Shown: positions 24,450 to 34,656 of the stretch, piece by piece
Position numbering within the stretch: the first letter of the stretch is position 1
Layout of the letters: each line of letters starts with the position of its first letter
Assembly (NCBI RefSeq): GCF_010915705.1
Contig: NZ_JAAIKE010000001.1
Location: forward strand, 186,001-250,000
Direction: 5' to 3'
From: Pseudotabrizicola algicola
GTDB taxonomy: Bacteria; Pseudomonadota; Alphaproteobacteria; Rhodobacterales; Rhodobacteraceae
DNA length: 64,000 nt
Program-made: the position numbers and the translations under genes
The notes under the pieces: generated by a model
Seen by the model: the letters and a program-made list of their open reading frames with translations, nothing else
Databases searched by the model: none
Told to the model about the DNA's origin: nothing

Positions 24450-27074
24450 CTAGAAATCCTCCCAGTCGTCACTCGGCTTGGTCTGGGCGGCAAAGGCCGC
24501 GCGGGGGGCGCCAGACTTGCGGGAGGAATGAAAGGCGACCGGGGCCGCTTTCGCCTCTGCCTTGGGCGGTCCCCAGGATTGCGCCGTGCGGCTCAGACCT
24601 CGGCGCGGGTTGCGCTCGGCAGGTTCGGTGGCGTGCAATGTGAAGCGCTGGGTGGTGTCGGTCAGGGTTGACGCCGCCCTGTTCAGGGACTGCGACGCGG
24701 CAGAGGTTTCTTCAAACATGGCGGCATTTTGCTGCGTCACCTGATCCAGATGCTTTACGGCAGTGTTCAACTCGGCGATGCCGTTGGACTGCTCGCGTGC
24801 CGAGCCGGCGATGTCGGACACCAGGCTGTGAATTTCACCCACCGCCGACTGAATTCCCGTCAGGCTGCGTCCAGCCTCTGCCACCAGACTGACGCCGCGC
24901 TTGACCTGATCGGAGGACGCGGTGATCAGACCAGCGATTTCGCGCGCGGCTTCCGACGAGCGCTGGGCAAGATCGCGCACTTCCGAGGCGACGACAGCAA
25001 AACCACGTCCGGCTTCCCCGGCGCGGGCTGCTTCCACCCCGGCATTGAGGGCCAGCAGGTTCGTCTGAAAGGCGATTTCATCGATCACAGAGGTAATGCG
25101 CGAAATCTTGGACGAGCTTTGCTCGATCTCTCCCATCGCGGACACGGCCTCACGCACCACGCGGCCCGAGGTCTCGGCATTCTGCTTGGCCTCCTCGACC
25201 TTGGTATTGGCGTGATTTGCCACTTCGGCGGTGGACTTGACCGAGGTGGTCATCTGATCCAGCGCGGCAGAAGTTTGCTCCAGCGTTGCCGCTTGCTGCT
25301 CGGTACGGCGGCTCAGGTTTTCTGCGGCGCTGCTGATGTCGCCCACCTCACCCCGGATTGCAGCCGAGCTTTCAACGACGTCGGCCATGGCGGCGCGCAG
25401 GCGATCGGTCGCGTCATTGAAGTCGGTGCGCAGACCTTCGTAGCGGCTGTCAAACTGGTCATGCAACGTGGCTGTCAAATCCCCGGTCGACAGTTTCGCC
25501 AGTGCTGCCCGCAGCGCGTCAACCACCTTGGTCTGCGCCGCCTCCATCTCACGGCGCGCCTCTTCGGCGTCACGCTCCGCCATCTTTTGCCGGGTGACAT
25601 CCGAAGCCAGCAGCAGATAGGACTGCACCACATCATTGTCGTCTTTTATAGGCGTGAGCCGCGCCTCCAGCAACGCGTGTCCGTTTGGCAGTGTCAGCCG
25701 CAGTAGTCCGACAACCGTCTCGCCCATCTTGACCGCTGACCACAGATCGCCGGCAGCAGGGTCGTCGAAGGCCAGTAGCGTGCGGAAGTCCCACCCAGCC
25801 ACCGCGCCGGGAGGCACAGCAAGAAGGGACGCAAAACGATCATTCGCGGAGTCGATCACACCCGATTTCGACACTTCGGCGCGCAACTGACCCGCATCAA
25901 TGGCGGAAAGCACGGCGGCATTGCGGCGGATCTGGGTCGTGATGCGCCATTCCAGCACGTAACCTGTAAGCGAGCCATCGGCGGCCTGAATTGGGGCAGT
26001 CGCCACCTCCACCATGTCGCGGCCCCGCGTAAAGCCAATGGTCTGCGAGCGGAGGGTGCCTTTCAAATGGGCCAATCCGGCAAGCGCAGGATCAAGGCCA
26101 AGAACCGGTCGACCGACCATCTGTCCTGTACTTCCCGGTGCAATGGCGAAATGTGTGGCCAGCAACGTTTCGGCGGCCGGGTTTGCAAACAGGATACGAA
26201 ATTCGGGGTCGGTGATCACCAAGGCAGCAGAGGCCCCTTCGAACCCCGATCCTTTGAACATGCCGACGCGCGTGGTTTCCACCGAGGCGGCAAGGTCAGA
26301 GCGGAAGCGCTCAAGCGCGCGGGCGATATCACCGATCTCGTCGCCAGCGGACTGACCGGGCACGTCAACCGTGTAATCCCCGGCGGCAACCTGACCCACT
26401 GCGGCATTCAGATTGCGCAGCGGCGCAGAGATGAACATGCGAAACAGAAAAGCCGCGATCAGCAGCATTCCGGCAAAAATGGCCATGCCCATCAGCAGAT
26501 TGGTGCGCGATGTCTGGCTCAACTCGTTCACGATCACATGATCGCTCCACCGGGTCACGATCACACCCACGATGTCATTGGCGCCGCCGGCATAGATCGG
26601 ATGGGCGACGATCAGGCCAGAGGCGTCGATCATCAGCTCTTCCTCGTGCGACGGCGCCCGGTTTTGTGCTGCCCATGTCGTCACGTCTTGCAGCAGCATC
26701 CTGCCAAGCTGCAGCGATGCGTCATCGCCCGTCTGCACACCATTTGTCGCGCGTGAAAAGACGCTGCCATCCAGTCGCAACATGACGATTTCGGCCAGTT
26801 CATCACCGACCATATCGAACAGGTTCTGCTCGATCAGTTGGGCAGCCTCGGGCTTGTTGAACCGGATCGCACCGCCGCTGGCGTGGCCTGTCATATTGGT
26901 GATGGTTGCTGCGGTATACGTCAGTTCCGCATGCAGGATCTCGCTGTTGGACGTGGTGTTGTGATAGGTCATGGCTGCGGCAACGATCGCCACAGTCAGG
27001 GCAGTGATGGCCGTGGCCTTCAGAAAGATCGAGCGCAGGCGAAAGGTTGCGCGAGCGGGCAGGGTCAAGGGCAT
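24450..27074 (-). CDS. methyl-accepting chemotaxis protein with two PAS domains
   Basis: An 874-residue transmembrane chemoreceptor. The order is TM1 about 17-38, a periplasmic sensor to about 200, TM2 about 203-222, HAMP, a first PAS near 270-380 ([22 protein letters not shown]), a second PAS near 385-500, then a long helical signalling domain. The hairpin tip [35 protein letters not shown] is intact, so CheA/CheW coupling is expected. The protein ends DDWEDF, like the NWETF-type tether that recruits CheR and CheB. A secreted sensor-like gene lies directly upstream on the same strand. Confidence 0.93.
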   Translation of the reverse strand: MPLTLPARATFRLRSIFLKATAITALTVAIVAAAMTYHNTTSNSEILHAELTYTAATITNMTGHASGGAIRFNKPEAAQLIEQNLFDMVGDELAEIVMLRLDGSVFSRATNGVQTGDDASLQLGRMLLQDVTTWAAQNRAPSHEEELMIDASGLIVAHPIYAGGANDIVGVIVTRWSDHVIVNELSQTSRTNLLMGMAIFAGMLLIAAFLFRMFISAPLRNLNAAVGQVAAGDYTVDVPGQSAGDEIGDIARALERFRSDLAASVETTRVGMFKGSGFEGASAALVITDPEFRILFANPAAETLLATHFAIAPGSTGQMVGRPVLGLDPALAGLAHLKGTLRSQTIGFTRGRDMVEVATAPIQAADGSLTGYVLEWRITTQIRRNAAVLSAIDAGQLRAEVSKSGVIDSANDRFASLLAVPPGAVAGWDFRTLLAFDDPAAGDLWSAVKMGETVVGLLRLTLPNGHALLEARLTPIKDDNDVVQSYLLLASDVTRQKMAERDAEEARREMEAAQTKVVDALRAALAKLSTGDLTATLHDQFDSRYEGLRTDFNDATDRLRAAMADVVESSAAIRGEVGDISSAAENLSRRTEQQAATLEQTSAALDQMTTSVKSTAEVANHANTKVEEAKQNAETSGRVVREAVSAMGEIEQSSSKISRITSVIDEIAFQTNLLALNAGVEAARAGEAGRGFAVVASEVRDLAQRSSEAAREIAGLITASSDQVKRGVSLVAEAGRSLTGIQSAVGEIHSLVSDIAGSAREQSNGIAELNTAVKHLDQVTQQNAAMFEETSAASQSLNRAASTLTDTTQRFTLHATEPAERNPRRGLSRTAQSWGPPKAEAKAAPVAFHSSRKSGAPRAAFAAQTKPSDDWEDF

Positions 27075-27124
27075 CGAGACAATCCTCGGGTTCTACAGCC
27101 GCGCAGAAGGCGGCGGTGCGGGTG

Positions 27125-27697
27125 TCAGAGGTTTTCTGCGTTCAGCGCGACGGTGACGGCGCCAATCACCGCGCCATCGGCCGGGTCGGTCAGGGAGAAA
27201 GACACCTGAATCTGATACATCTGGGTGCTTTCATCGAACTCGACGTCGCTGACATGAATGGCCTCGGCGCCTTTCGGAAAGGTTTCGGTGAACTTTGCCT
27301 CATCGCCCTGCCAGTAGTCGGAGGTTGCCGCAGAAGCGGCGACATTGAGGCCAAGGGCATCCATGACAAACACTTCCGTCATCAAGCCCGTCGAGGCTTC
27401 GACGGCGGCGCGCAACAGATCGGAGGGGACCGTTTGCACGACGCTGTCGACGACCGGATGCACCGACTTGCCCAGTTCCGCCCTCCACGTCATGTCCAGC
27501 GCATCGATGTCGGTTTGGGACAAGCCGTCGTGGCGCAGGTTCTGGTCCCGCACTGCGGCAATGAGGACGGGGTCGGCCGCCCAGCTTGCCATCGCCTCTA
27601 GCGCATAGGTGCGGGCCTTGGCGGCGGGGTTACCCGCATCGGTGGCATGGGCGGGCAGGGTGCTGGCACAAAGCAGCAAGGCAGCAAGTTGACGCAT
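27125..27697 (-). CDS. secreted PDC/Cache-like sensor protein
   Basis: A 190-residue exported protein. ATG 27697 begins a signal peptide (RQLAALLLCASTLPAHA, likely cut before TDAGN). The body resembles a single Cache/PDC sensor fold: helix SWAADPVLIAAVRDQN, then TEVFVMDALGLNVAASAATSDYWQGDEAKF, and the strand-rich end YQIQVSFSLTDPADGAVIGAVTVALNAENL. It has no membrane anchor or signalling domain of its own. It ends 50 bases before the chemoreceptor and is probably co-transcribed, so it may bind ligand and pass it to the receptor. Exact family not verified. Confidence 0.7.
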   Translation of the reverse strand: MRQLAALLLCASTLPAHATDAGNPAAKARTYALEAMASWAADPVLIAAVRDQNLRHDGLSQTDIDALDMTWRAELGKSVHPVVDSVVQTVPSDLLRAAVEASTGLMTEVFVMDALGLNVAASAATSDYWQGDEAKFTETFPKGAEAIHVSDVEFDESTQMYQIQVSFSLTDPADGAVIGAVTVALNAENL

Positions 27698-27744
27698 GAT
27701 GGTTTCCCTTTCGAAAGACCCGGAACGGAGGGTGACCGGAGCAG

Positions 27745-29014
<1,270 letters not shown>

Positions 29015-29284
29015 GGTGTCAGCTTCCTGCATTTTCCGGCAACGCTGCAAAGATCACAACGTATGGTTGACGCGCAGGGTGGGCTTTTTCGCGGGAATTG
29101 CTGGATGTTTTTCTCTCTGGTCATGAAAAAATATGCCGGATTCCAAAGGATTGACGCATGATCAGCCGGAAAAATGGCCAGAATGTAAACTTTCGCGCGC
29201 ATTTTTTGCAGCGCGCTGATAAGCTACCCGTGCAGCGCCCTGCATGGACGGACAAGAAGTTTGAAATTCCTACATTGTTTTTGT

Positions 29285-29851
29285 GTGGTCGACTCGTCGC
29301 TCCGCATCCTCTGGGTTGGCGGAGACTGGGATGACTTTGCGCTCGCCAATGGTGGCAGCGCGATTCTGGCCAACGACGTACTTTCCAAACGGCTGAGCGA
29401 TTACATCACCGACATTACGACGGCGGACACTGTGGCGCAAATGGTGCAGGCGGTGATCGAGACCAAGGGAACACTGCGGATGGATTATCGCTGTGATGCA
29501 CCGCATGAACTGCGGCGCATCCGTCTGACCATCAAGCCGATGAAGGAAGATCGCGCCATCATGGTGCATGAACTGCGCGATGCCGTGCATCTGGACCCGC
29601 CGATGGATCCGTGGTTCTTCGATCCGGCGTCGCTGAATCTGAAGTGTTCGATGTGCGGGCAGGTCTATCTGCCCGGCAAGGCATGGGAGGATCCGACCGA
29701 GCCCGGCCGGCGGCACCCCGGATTGGTAAGCTATACTGTCTGCCCCACCTGTGTGGGCCAGATTGCGGCCGCCATCAACGATATCGGTGATGGCGCGGCA
29801 GCCGCCGATGTGGGGGCATCCAACCCTCTGTCCGGCTTTAACAAGGGCTGA
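29285..29851 (+). CDS. PAS-like protein with C-terminal zinc ribbon
   Basis: About 188 residues from GTG 29285; TTG 29261 (KFLHCFC) is also in frame and the start is unsure. Residues 1-110 look like a PAS fold (RILWVGGDWDDFALANGG, DYITDITTADTVAQM, MDYRCDAPHELRRIRLTIKP). The C-terminal part has CSMC and CPTC separated by about 35 residues, a probable zinc knuckle pair. It has no membrane segment. It stands alone between tgt and lon. A sensor of redox state or a small ligand is plausible, but no function is known to me. Confidence 0.65.
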   Translation: MVDSSLRILWVGGDWDDFALANGGSAILANDVLSKRLSDYITDITTADTVAQMVQAVIETKGTLRMDYRCDAPHELRRIRLTIKPMKEDRAIMVHELRDAVHLDPPMDPWFFDPASLNLKCSMCGQVYLPGKAWEDPTEPGRRHPGLVSYTVCPTCVGQIAAAINDIGDGAAAADVGASNPLSGFNKG

Positions 29852-29967
29852 ACGGAACAGGCCGGATTGAGGAAAAATCCGAGCCGCATTGTGACTTGCT
29901 GTCACCCCGCGCAAGGCGCAGAATGGTGACAATTGGATGGCTCGGCCTTCCCACAAGGTTGCCCCGG

Positions 29968-29995
29968 TTGACAGCCCATCATCGACCCCCCAGAT
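29968..29995 (+). promoter_or_regulatory. sigma32-like heat-shock promoter for lon
   Basis: TTGACA, 14 bases, then CCCCAGAT, close to the RpoH pattern CTTGAAA-N11-16-CCCCAT-T, about 80 bases before the lon start. lon is a standard RpoH target. A GTGAC-N5-GTCAC dyad lies further upstream at 29891-29905. Confidence 0.5.
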
Positions 29996-30075
29996 AGAGG
30001 GGCCGAAGAGGGGAAGGTCGGGATGCTGCCGATGATCGGGGCCGTGACCTTCCTGCCGTGATAAGGATACTCGAA

Positions 30076-32484
30076 ATGAGCGAGCAATTTCCCAACAGCT
30101 ACCCGGTTCTGCCGCTGCGCGACATCGTGGTGTTTCCACACATGATCGTTCCGTTGTTCGTCGGTCGGGAAAAGTCGGTTCGGGCGTTGGAAGAAGTCAT
30201 GCAGGATGACAAGCAAATCCTGCTCTCCAGCCAGATTGACCCCACCGTAGACGATCCTGCCACCGATGGCATCTACCGCGTTGGCGTTCTGGCCAATGTG
30301 CTGCAACTGCTTAAACTGCCCGACGGTACCGTAAAAGTGCTGGTCGAAGGCAAGACCCGTGTCAAAATCACGGAGTTCGTCGAAAATCCTGGCTTCTTTG
30401 AAGCAAAAGTGATGCCGTTGACCGAAACGCCCGGCGATGCCTCTGCGGTCGAGGCGATGCTGCGCGCGGTGGCGGATGAATTCGAACGCTACGCCAAGAT
30501 CAAGAAGAACATCCCCGAAGAGGCGCTTGCCGCTGTTTCGGAAACGCGCGAACCCGCACGGCTTGCCGATCTGGTGTCGGGCCACCTTGGCGTGGAAGTC
30601 GCGCAAAAGCAGGCCCTTCTTGAAACGCTGGACGTGTCCGAACGGCTGGAAAAGGTCTACGGCCACATGCAGGGCGAGATGAGCGTTCTGCAGGTCGAAA
30701 AGAAGATCAAGTCCCGCGTCAAGACGCAGATGGAAAAGACCCAGCGGGAGTATTACCTCAACGAACAGATGAAGGCGATCCAGCGCGAACTGGGCGACGG
30801 CGAGGACGGCCAGAACGAGATCGCCGAACTCGAGGCGCGGATCGCCGCCACCAAACTGTCGAAAGAGGCCCGCGAAAAGGCCGATGCCGAGGTCAAGAAG
30901 CTCAAATCCATGAGCCCGATGAGCGCGGAGGCAACGGTGGTGCGCAACTACCTTGACTGGCTCTTGGGTGTTCCCTGGGAAGTGAAATCGCGCGTCAAGA
31001 AAGACCTTGGCGCTGCGCAAAAGGTGCTGGACGCCGATCACTACGGGCTGGAAAAGGTCAAGGAACGCATCGTCGAATATCTGGCGGTGCAGGCGCGATC
31101 CACCAAGCTGAAGGGGCCGATCCTGTGCCTTGTCGGACCTCCGGGCGTGGGTAAAACCTCGCTGGGCCGCTCGGTCGCCAAGGCCACGGGGCGGGAGTTC
31201 ATCCGCATCTCGCTGGGCGGGGTGCGCGACGAATCCGAAATCCGCGGCCACCGGCGCACCTATATCGGCTCGATGCCGGGCAAGATCATCCAAAGCCTCA
31301 AGAAGGCCAAGACCAGCAATCCGCTGATCTTGCTGGATGAGATTGACAAGATGGGTCAAGACTTCCGCGGTGATCCGGCTTCCGCCTTGCTCGAGGTGCT
31401 GGACCCCGAACAGAACTCGACCTTCGTCGATCACTATCTCGAGGTCGAGTATGACCTGTCGAACGTGATGTTCATCACCACGGCCAACAGCTACAACATG
31501 CCGGGACCGCTGCTGGACCGGATGGAGATCATCCCGCTTGCCGGCTACACCGAGGATGAAAAGCGCGAGATCGCGCGAGGGCACCTGCTGCCCAAGCAGA
31601 TCGCGGCCAACGGTCTGAAAAAGACGGAGTTTTCGGTTGATGACGCCGCCCTGACCCACGTGATCCGCTATTACACGCGCGAAGCCGGGGTGCGGAATCT
31701 CGAGCGCGAGATCGCAAAACTGGCGCGCAAGGCGGTGACAGAGATCCTCAAGGGCAAGGCAAAGTCCGTCTCGGTGGATGAGGCCAAGGTTGAGGAATAT
31801 CTTGGTGTTCAGCGCCATCGCTACGGGCTTGCCGAGCTCGAAGATCAGGTGGGCGTCGTTACCGGTTTGGCATGGACGTCGGTCGGCGGCGATCTGCTGC
31901 ACATCGAAGCGCTGAAACTGCCCGGCAAGGGGCGGATGAAGACGACCGGGAAACTGGGCGATGTGATGAAGGAATCGATCGATGCGGCTGCCTCTTACGT
32001 CCGCTCGATCAGCCCCCAGATCGGGGTGAAACCGCCCAAGTTTGAAACGATGGACATTCACGTTCACGTTCCGGACGGGGCAACGCCCAAGGACGGGCCA
32101 TCCGCTGGCCTTGCGATGGTCACCTCTATCGTCTCGGTCCTCACAGGTATTCCTGTGCGCCGCGACATCGCCATGACTGGCGAGGTCAGTCTGCGCGGCA
32201 ATGCGATGCCCATTGGCGGGTTGAAAGAAAAGCTGCTGGCGGCCCTGCGAGGCGGCATCAAGACGGTGCTGATCCCCAAGGAGAACGAGAAGGATCTGGC
32301 GGAGATTCCGGACAACGTGAAGGAAGGTCTGACCATCATTCCCGTCAACCATGTCCGCGAGGTTCTGGCTGCTGCCTTGGTCCGTCAGCCCGAGCCTGTC
32401 GAATGGGACGAGGCGGCGGAAGAAGCTGCAGCAGCGGCGCGCCGTGCGGCGGATGTCAATCCGCAGGTGCCAACCGCGCATTGA
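30076..32484 (+). CDS. lon: ATP-dependent protease Lon
   Basis: An 802-residue Lon protease (LonA type). The N-terminal substrate domain begins [26 protein letters not shown]. Walker A GPPGVGKT is at residues 354-361 and Walker B is ILLDEID. The Ser-Lys dyad is S676 (DGPSAG) and K719 (GGLKEK), with the same 43-residue spacing as E. coli S679/K722. ATG 30076 follows AAGGATACTCGAA; an earlier frame start at 30058 is rejected. A heat-shock-like promoter lies upstream and a good terminator downstream. Confidence 0.97.
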   Translation: MSEQFPNSYPVLPLRDIVVFPHMIVPLFVGREKSVRALEEVMQDDKQILLSSQIDPTVDDPATDGIYRVGVLANVLQLLKLPDGTVKVLVEGKTRVKITEFVENPGFFEAKVMPLTETPGDASAVEAMLRAVADEFERYAKIKKNIPEEALAAVSETREPARLADLVSGHLGVEVAQKQALLETLDVSERLEKVYGHMQGEMSVLQVEKKIKSRVKTQMEKTQREYYLNEQMKAIQRELGDGEDGQNEIAELEARIAATKLSKEAREKADAEVKKLKSMSPMSAEATVVRNYLDWLLGVPWEVKSRVKKDLGAAQKVLDADHYGLEKVKERIVEYLAVQARSTKLKGPILCLVGPPGVGKTSLGRSVAKATGREFIRISLGGVRDESEIRGHRRTYIGSMPGKIIQSLKKAKTSNPLILLDEIDKMGQDFRGDPASALLEVLDPEQNSTFVDHYLEVEYDLSNVMFITTANSYNMPGPLLDRMEIIPLAGYTEDEKREIARGHLLPKQIAANGLKKTEFSVDDAALTHVIRYYTREAGVRNLEREIAKLARKAVTEILKGKAKSVSVDEAKVEEYLGVQRHRYGLAELEDQVGVVTGLAWTSVGGDLLHIEALKLPGKGRMKTTGKLGDVMKESIDAAASYVRSISPQIGVKPPKFETMDIHVHVPDGATPKDGPSAGLAMVTSIVSVLTGIPVRRDIAMTGEVSLRGNAMPIGGLKEKLLAALRGGIKTVLIPKENEKDLAEIPDNVKEGLTIIPVNHVREVLAAALVRQPEPVEWDEAAEEAAAAARRAADVNPQVPTAH

Positions 32485-32506
32485 TTGCGCCGCACAATAA
32501 CGACGG

Positions 32507-32533
32507 AAAGCGCCCCATGCAGGGCGCTTTTTT
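32507..32533 (+). terminator. intrinsic terminator after lon
   Basis: AAAGCGCCC and GGGCGCTTT form a 9-bp stem around a 6-base loop, followed by a T run. Confidence 0.9.
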
Positions 32534-32662
32534 CATGGAGATTTCCCCGCCAGAGAGTTGATTTTCCTAAGTATACAATCTGCAAATCTCGGTGGCATTA
32601 TCGCGATTTCGTGATTAATCTATCGAAAGCGTATTCGCGTCCCCGACACAATGGAGTTGTCA

Positions 32663-33067
32663 ATGTCCAGCAAGCCCACATCAAAACCTGGTCCCAAGGG
32701 CATTCCGGCCCCCAAGCCCAAGGTCGTGGCTGAGACTGCAGCCGAAGGCGATGAACCCGCATCCGCAGCAGCCGGCACGGCGCGCGCAGGGTCGCTGAAG
32801 CTGCGTCAGCTGGTGGACCGTGTGGTGGAAACGACGGGGGCCAAGAAAAAGGGCGTGAAAGATATCGTCGAGGCGACACTGGCCGCCTTGGGCGATGCGC
32901 TTGCCAAGGGTGAAGAGCTTAATCTGCCCGGCGTCGGCAAGGTCCGCGTTGCAAAATCGGTGGATCGCGAAGGCCGTTCGATGATGACGTTGAAAGTGCG
33001 CGGAAGTGGCACTCCAAAACCGAAACAGCCCAAAGAGGCTCTTGCAGACGCTGAAGAAGCCGTCTAA
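32663..33067 (+). CDS. HU-family DNA-binding protein with long tails
   Basis: A 134-residue protein whose core, about residues 50-125, is an HU/IHF fold: LKLRQLVDRVVETTGAKKKGVKDIVEATLAALGDALAKGEELNLPGVGKVRVAKSVDREG. Ahead of it are about 45 residues rich in Lys, Pro and Ala (KPTSKPGPKGIPAPKPK), and the C-terminus is again charged. Standard HU is about 90 residues and lacks these tails. ATG 32663 has GGAG nearby; an in-frame start at 32651 is less likely. The region upstream is AT-rich (AAGTATACAATC), fitting a strong promoter. Confidence 0.88.
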   Translation: MSSKPTSKPGPKGIPAPKPKVVAETAAEGDEPASAAAGTARAGSLKLRQLVDRVVETTGAKKKGVKDIVEATLAALGDALAKGEELNLPGVGKVRVAKSVDREGRSMMTLKVRGSGTPKPKQPKEALADAEEAV

Positions 33068-33080
33068 GAGACAGGCCATC

Positions 33081-33155
33081 GGGCGATTAGCTCAGCGGTA
33101 GAGCGCTTCGTTCACATCGAAGATGTCAGCGGTTCAAATCCGTTATCGCCCACCA
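33081..33155 (+). tRNA. tRNA-Val (CAC)
   Basis: Cloverleaf with acceptor GGGCGAT/ATCGCCC, D arm AGCTCAGCGGTAGAGC, anticodon loop TTCACAT (CAC at 33113-33115), T arm GGTTCAAATCC and encoded CCA. Confidence 0.96.
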
Positions 33156-33176
33156 TCATTCCGCTTCGGCGCAAAG

Positions 33177-33202
33177 ACGGCCCTGAAAAGGGTCGTATTT
33201 TT
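33177..33202 (+). terminator. intrinsic terminator between the tRNA-Val genes
   Basis: ACGGCCCT and AGGGTCGT pair (one G-T) around GAAA and are followed by ATTTTT. It separates the two tRNA-Val genes into different transcripts unless readthrough occurs. Confidence 0.82.
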
Positions 33203-33301
33203 GCTTTGGCGCAGCAGGGCAGGACCAGTGAAAAGAAGCGGGTTGCGGGGCGCGATGCGGGCTTGAAAGCCCCTCGCTAAGGCGTTACACGATGCGCCAT
33301 C

Positions 33302-33377
<76 letters not shown>

Positions 33378-33457
33378 TAAATACGCCGAATCAATGTCTT
33401 GTGCGCCGATGCCTATGCTGCGTCGGCGGTCTTTGCTGTTATGGGATGGGCGGATGT

Positions 33458-33490
33458 AAGGCCAAGCCGCCGTTTGGCGGGCTTGGCCTT
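33458..33490. terminator. strong hairpin at the end of the uronate operon
   Basis: AAGGCCAAGCCGCC and GGCGGGCTTGGCCTT pair with one bulged G around GTTT, just beyond the uxuA stop on the minus strand. There is no T tract on either strand, so it may block or stabilise transcripts rather than terminate by itself. Confidence 0.6.
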
Positions 33491-33495
33491 GGGTG

Positions 33496-34656
33496 TCATG
33501 CCGCTTGGTAGCGCAGACCCGCGATCACGCCGCGCAGTTCCGCCAGACCGCGCAGGCGGCCGACAAGCGGGTAACCGGGATGCGTGCCGCGTGCTGCATC
33601 ATCCAGCAGTTCATGCCCGTGATCCGGGCGGAAGGGGATCGTCCGCCCCGACGATTTGCCTTCCGCAAGCAGGGCTGCGATCACCGCGACCATATCGGTG
33701 TCGCCCTCCAGATGCGCCGCTTCCTCAAAGCTGCCATCGGGGTCTTTGCGCACATTGCGAAGATGCGCGAAGTGGACGCGCGGGGCAAAGCGGCGCGCCA
33801 TCGCGGGCAAATCATTGACCGGATTGGCGCCGAGCGAGCCGGTGCAGAAGGTCAGTCCATTGGCCGGTGTGTCCACCGCGCCAAGGATAAACGCGATGTC
33901 ATCTGCATCCGAGACAATCCGCGGCAGCCCCAGAATGTCGCGCGGGGGATCATCCGGATGAACACAGAGCGTCATGCCCAGATCTTCGGCCGCCGGCACA
34001 ACTTCCTCGAGGAAGCGTTTGTAATGGCTGCGCAAAGCGCTGCGGTCCAGTCCGTCATATCCCTCTAGGGCGCGTTTGAGTCCGGCAATGTCATAGCGGT
34101 CATAGGCGCCGGGCAGGCCGGACATGATGGCGTGCAGCAAACCCTCCTTGTCCGTCTCTGTCGCCTGCTGGTGCCAGATCGCGGCCTTCTGCAGCGCCTC
34201 GGCGGTGTAATCGTCTTCGGCTTCGGCCCGTCCCAGCATGTAGAGTTCAAAAGCCGCCATTTTCGAGGCCTCGAACCGAAGACAAGACCCGCCCCTCGCC
34301 ACGGGGGCGGTCAGGTCGGTGCGGGTCCAGTCGAGCAGCGGCATGAAGTTGTAGCAGATGTTGGTCACACCCTCGGCTGCCAGATTGGCCATCGACTGGC
34401 GGTAATTGGCAAACAGCGTGCCCAGATCACCGTTCCCGCGCTTGATGCGCTCATGGATCGGCAGGCTCTCTACCACCACCCAGTCAAAGCCTGCCGCTTC
34501 GATCTCGGCCTTGCGCGCGGCAATCACTTCGCGGGGCCAGACCTCGCCATAGGGGATTTCATGCAGGGCTGTGACAATGCCGCGCGCACCCGTCTGGGCG
34601 ATCTCGGGCAGCGAGATGCGGTCAAAGGGCCCATACCAGCGCCAGCTTTCGATCAT
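33496..34656 (-). CDS. uxuA: mannonate dehydratase
   Basis: A 386-residue TIM-barrel enzyme that dehydrates D-mannonate to 2-keto-3-deoxygluconate. It begins MIESWRWYGPFDRISLPEIAQTGARGIVTALHEIPYGEVWP, the standard UxuA start. It also carries ICYNFMPLLDWTRTDL, CVHPDDPPRDILGLPRIVS and the late DGSFEEAAHLEGDTDMV and PFRPDHGHELLDD motifs that hold the metal site. It is the last gene of the uronate operon, overlapping uxuB by ATGA. Confidence 0.95.
   Translation of the reverse strand: MIESWRWYGPFDRISLPEIAQTGARGIVTALHEIPYGEVWPREVIAARKAEIEAAGFDWVVVESLPIHERIKRGNGDLGTLFANYRQSMANLAAEGVTNICYNFMPLLDWTRTDLTAPVARGGSCLRFEASKMAAFELYMLGRAEAEDDYTAEALQKAAIWHQQATETDKEGLLHAIMSGLPGAYDRYDIAGLKRALEGYDGLDRSALRSHYKRFLEEVVPAAEDLGMTLCVHPDDPPRDILGLPRIVSDADDIAFILGAVDTPANGLTFCTGSLGANPVNDLPAMARRFAPRVHFAHLRNVRKDPDGSFEEAAHLEGDTDMVAVIAALLAEGKSSGRTIPFRPDHGHELLDDAARGTHPGYPLVGRLRGLAELRGVIAGLRYQAA

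Noticed and set aside
29902-32481. 859-residue minus-strand frame opposite lon
   Set aside because: Runs the full length of the unmistakable Lon coding sequence; composition is that of a reverse complement.
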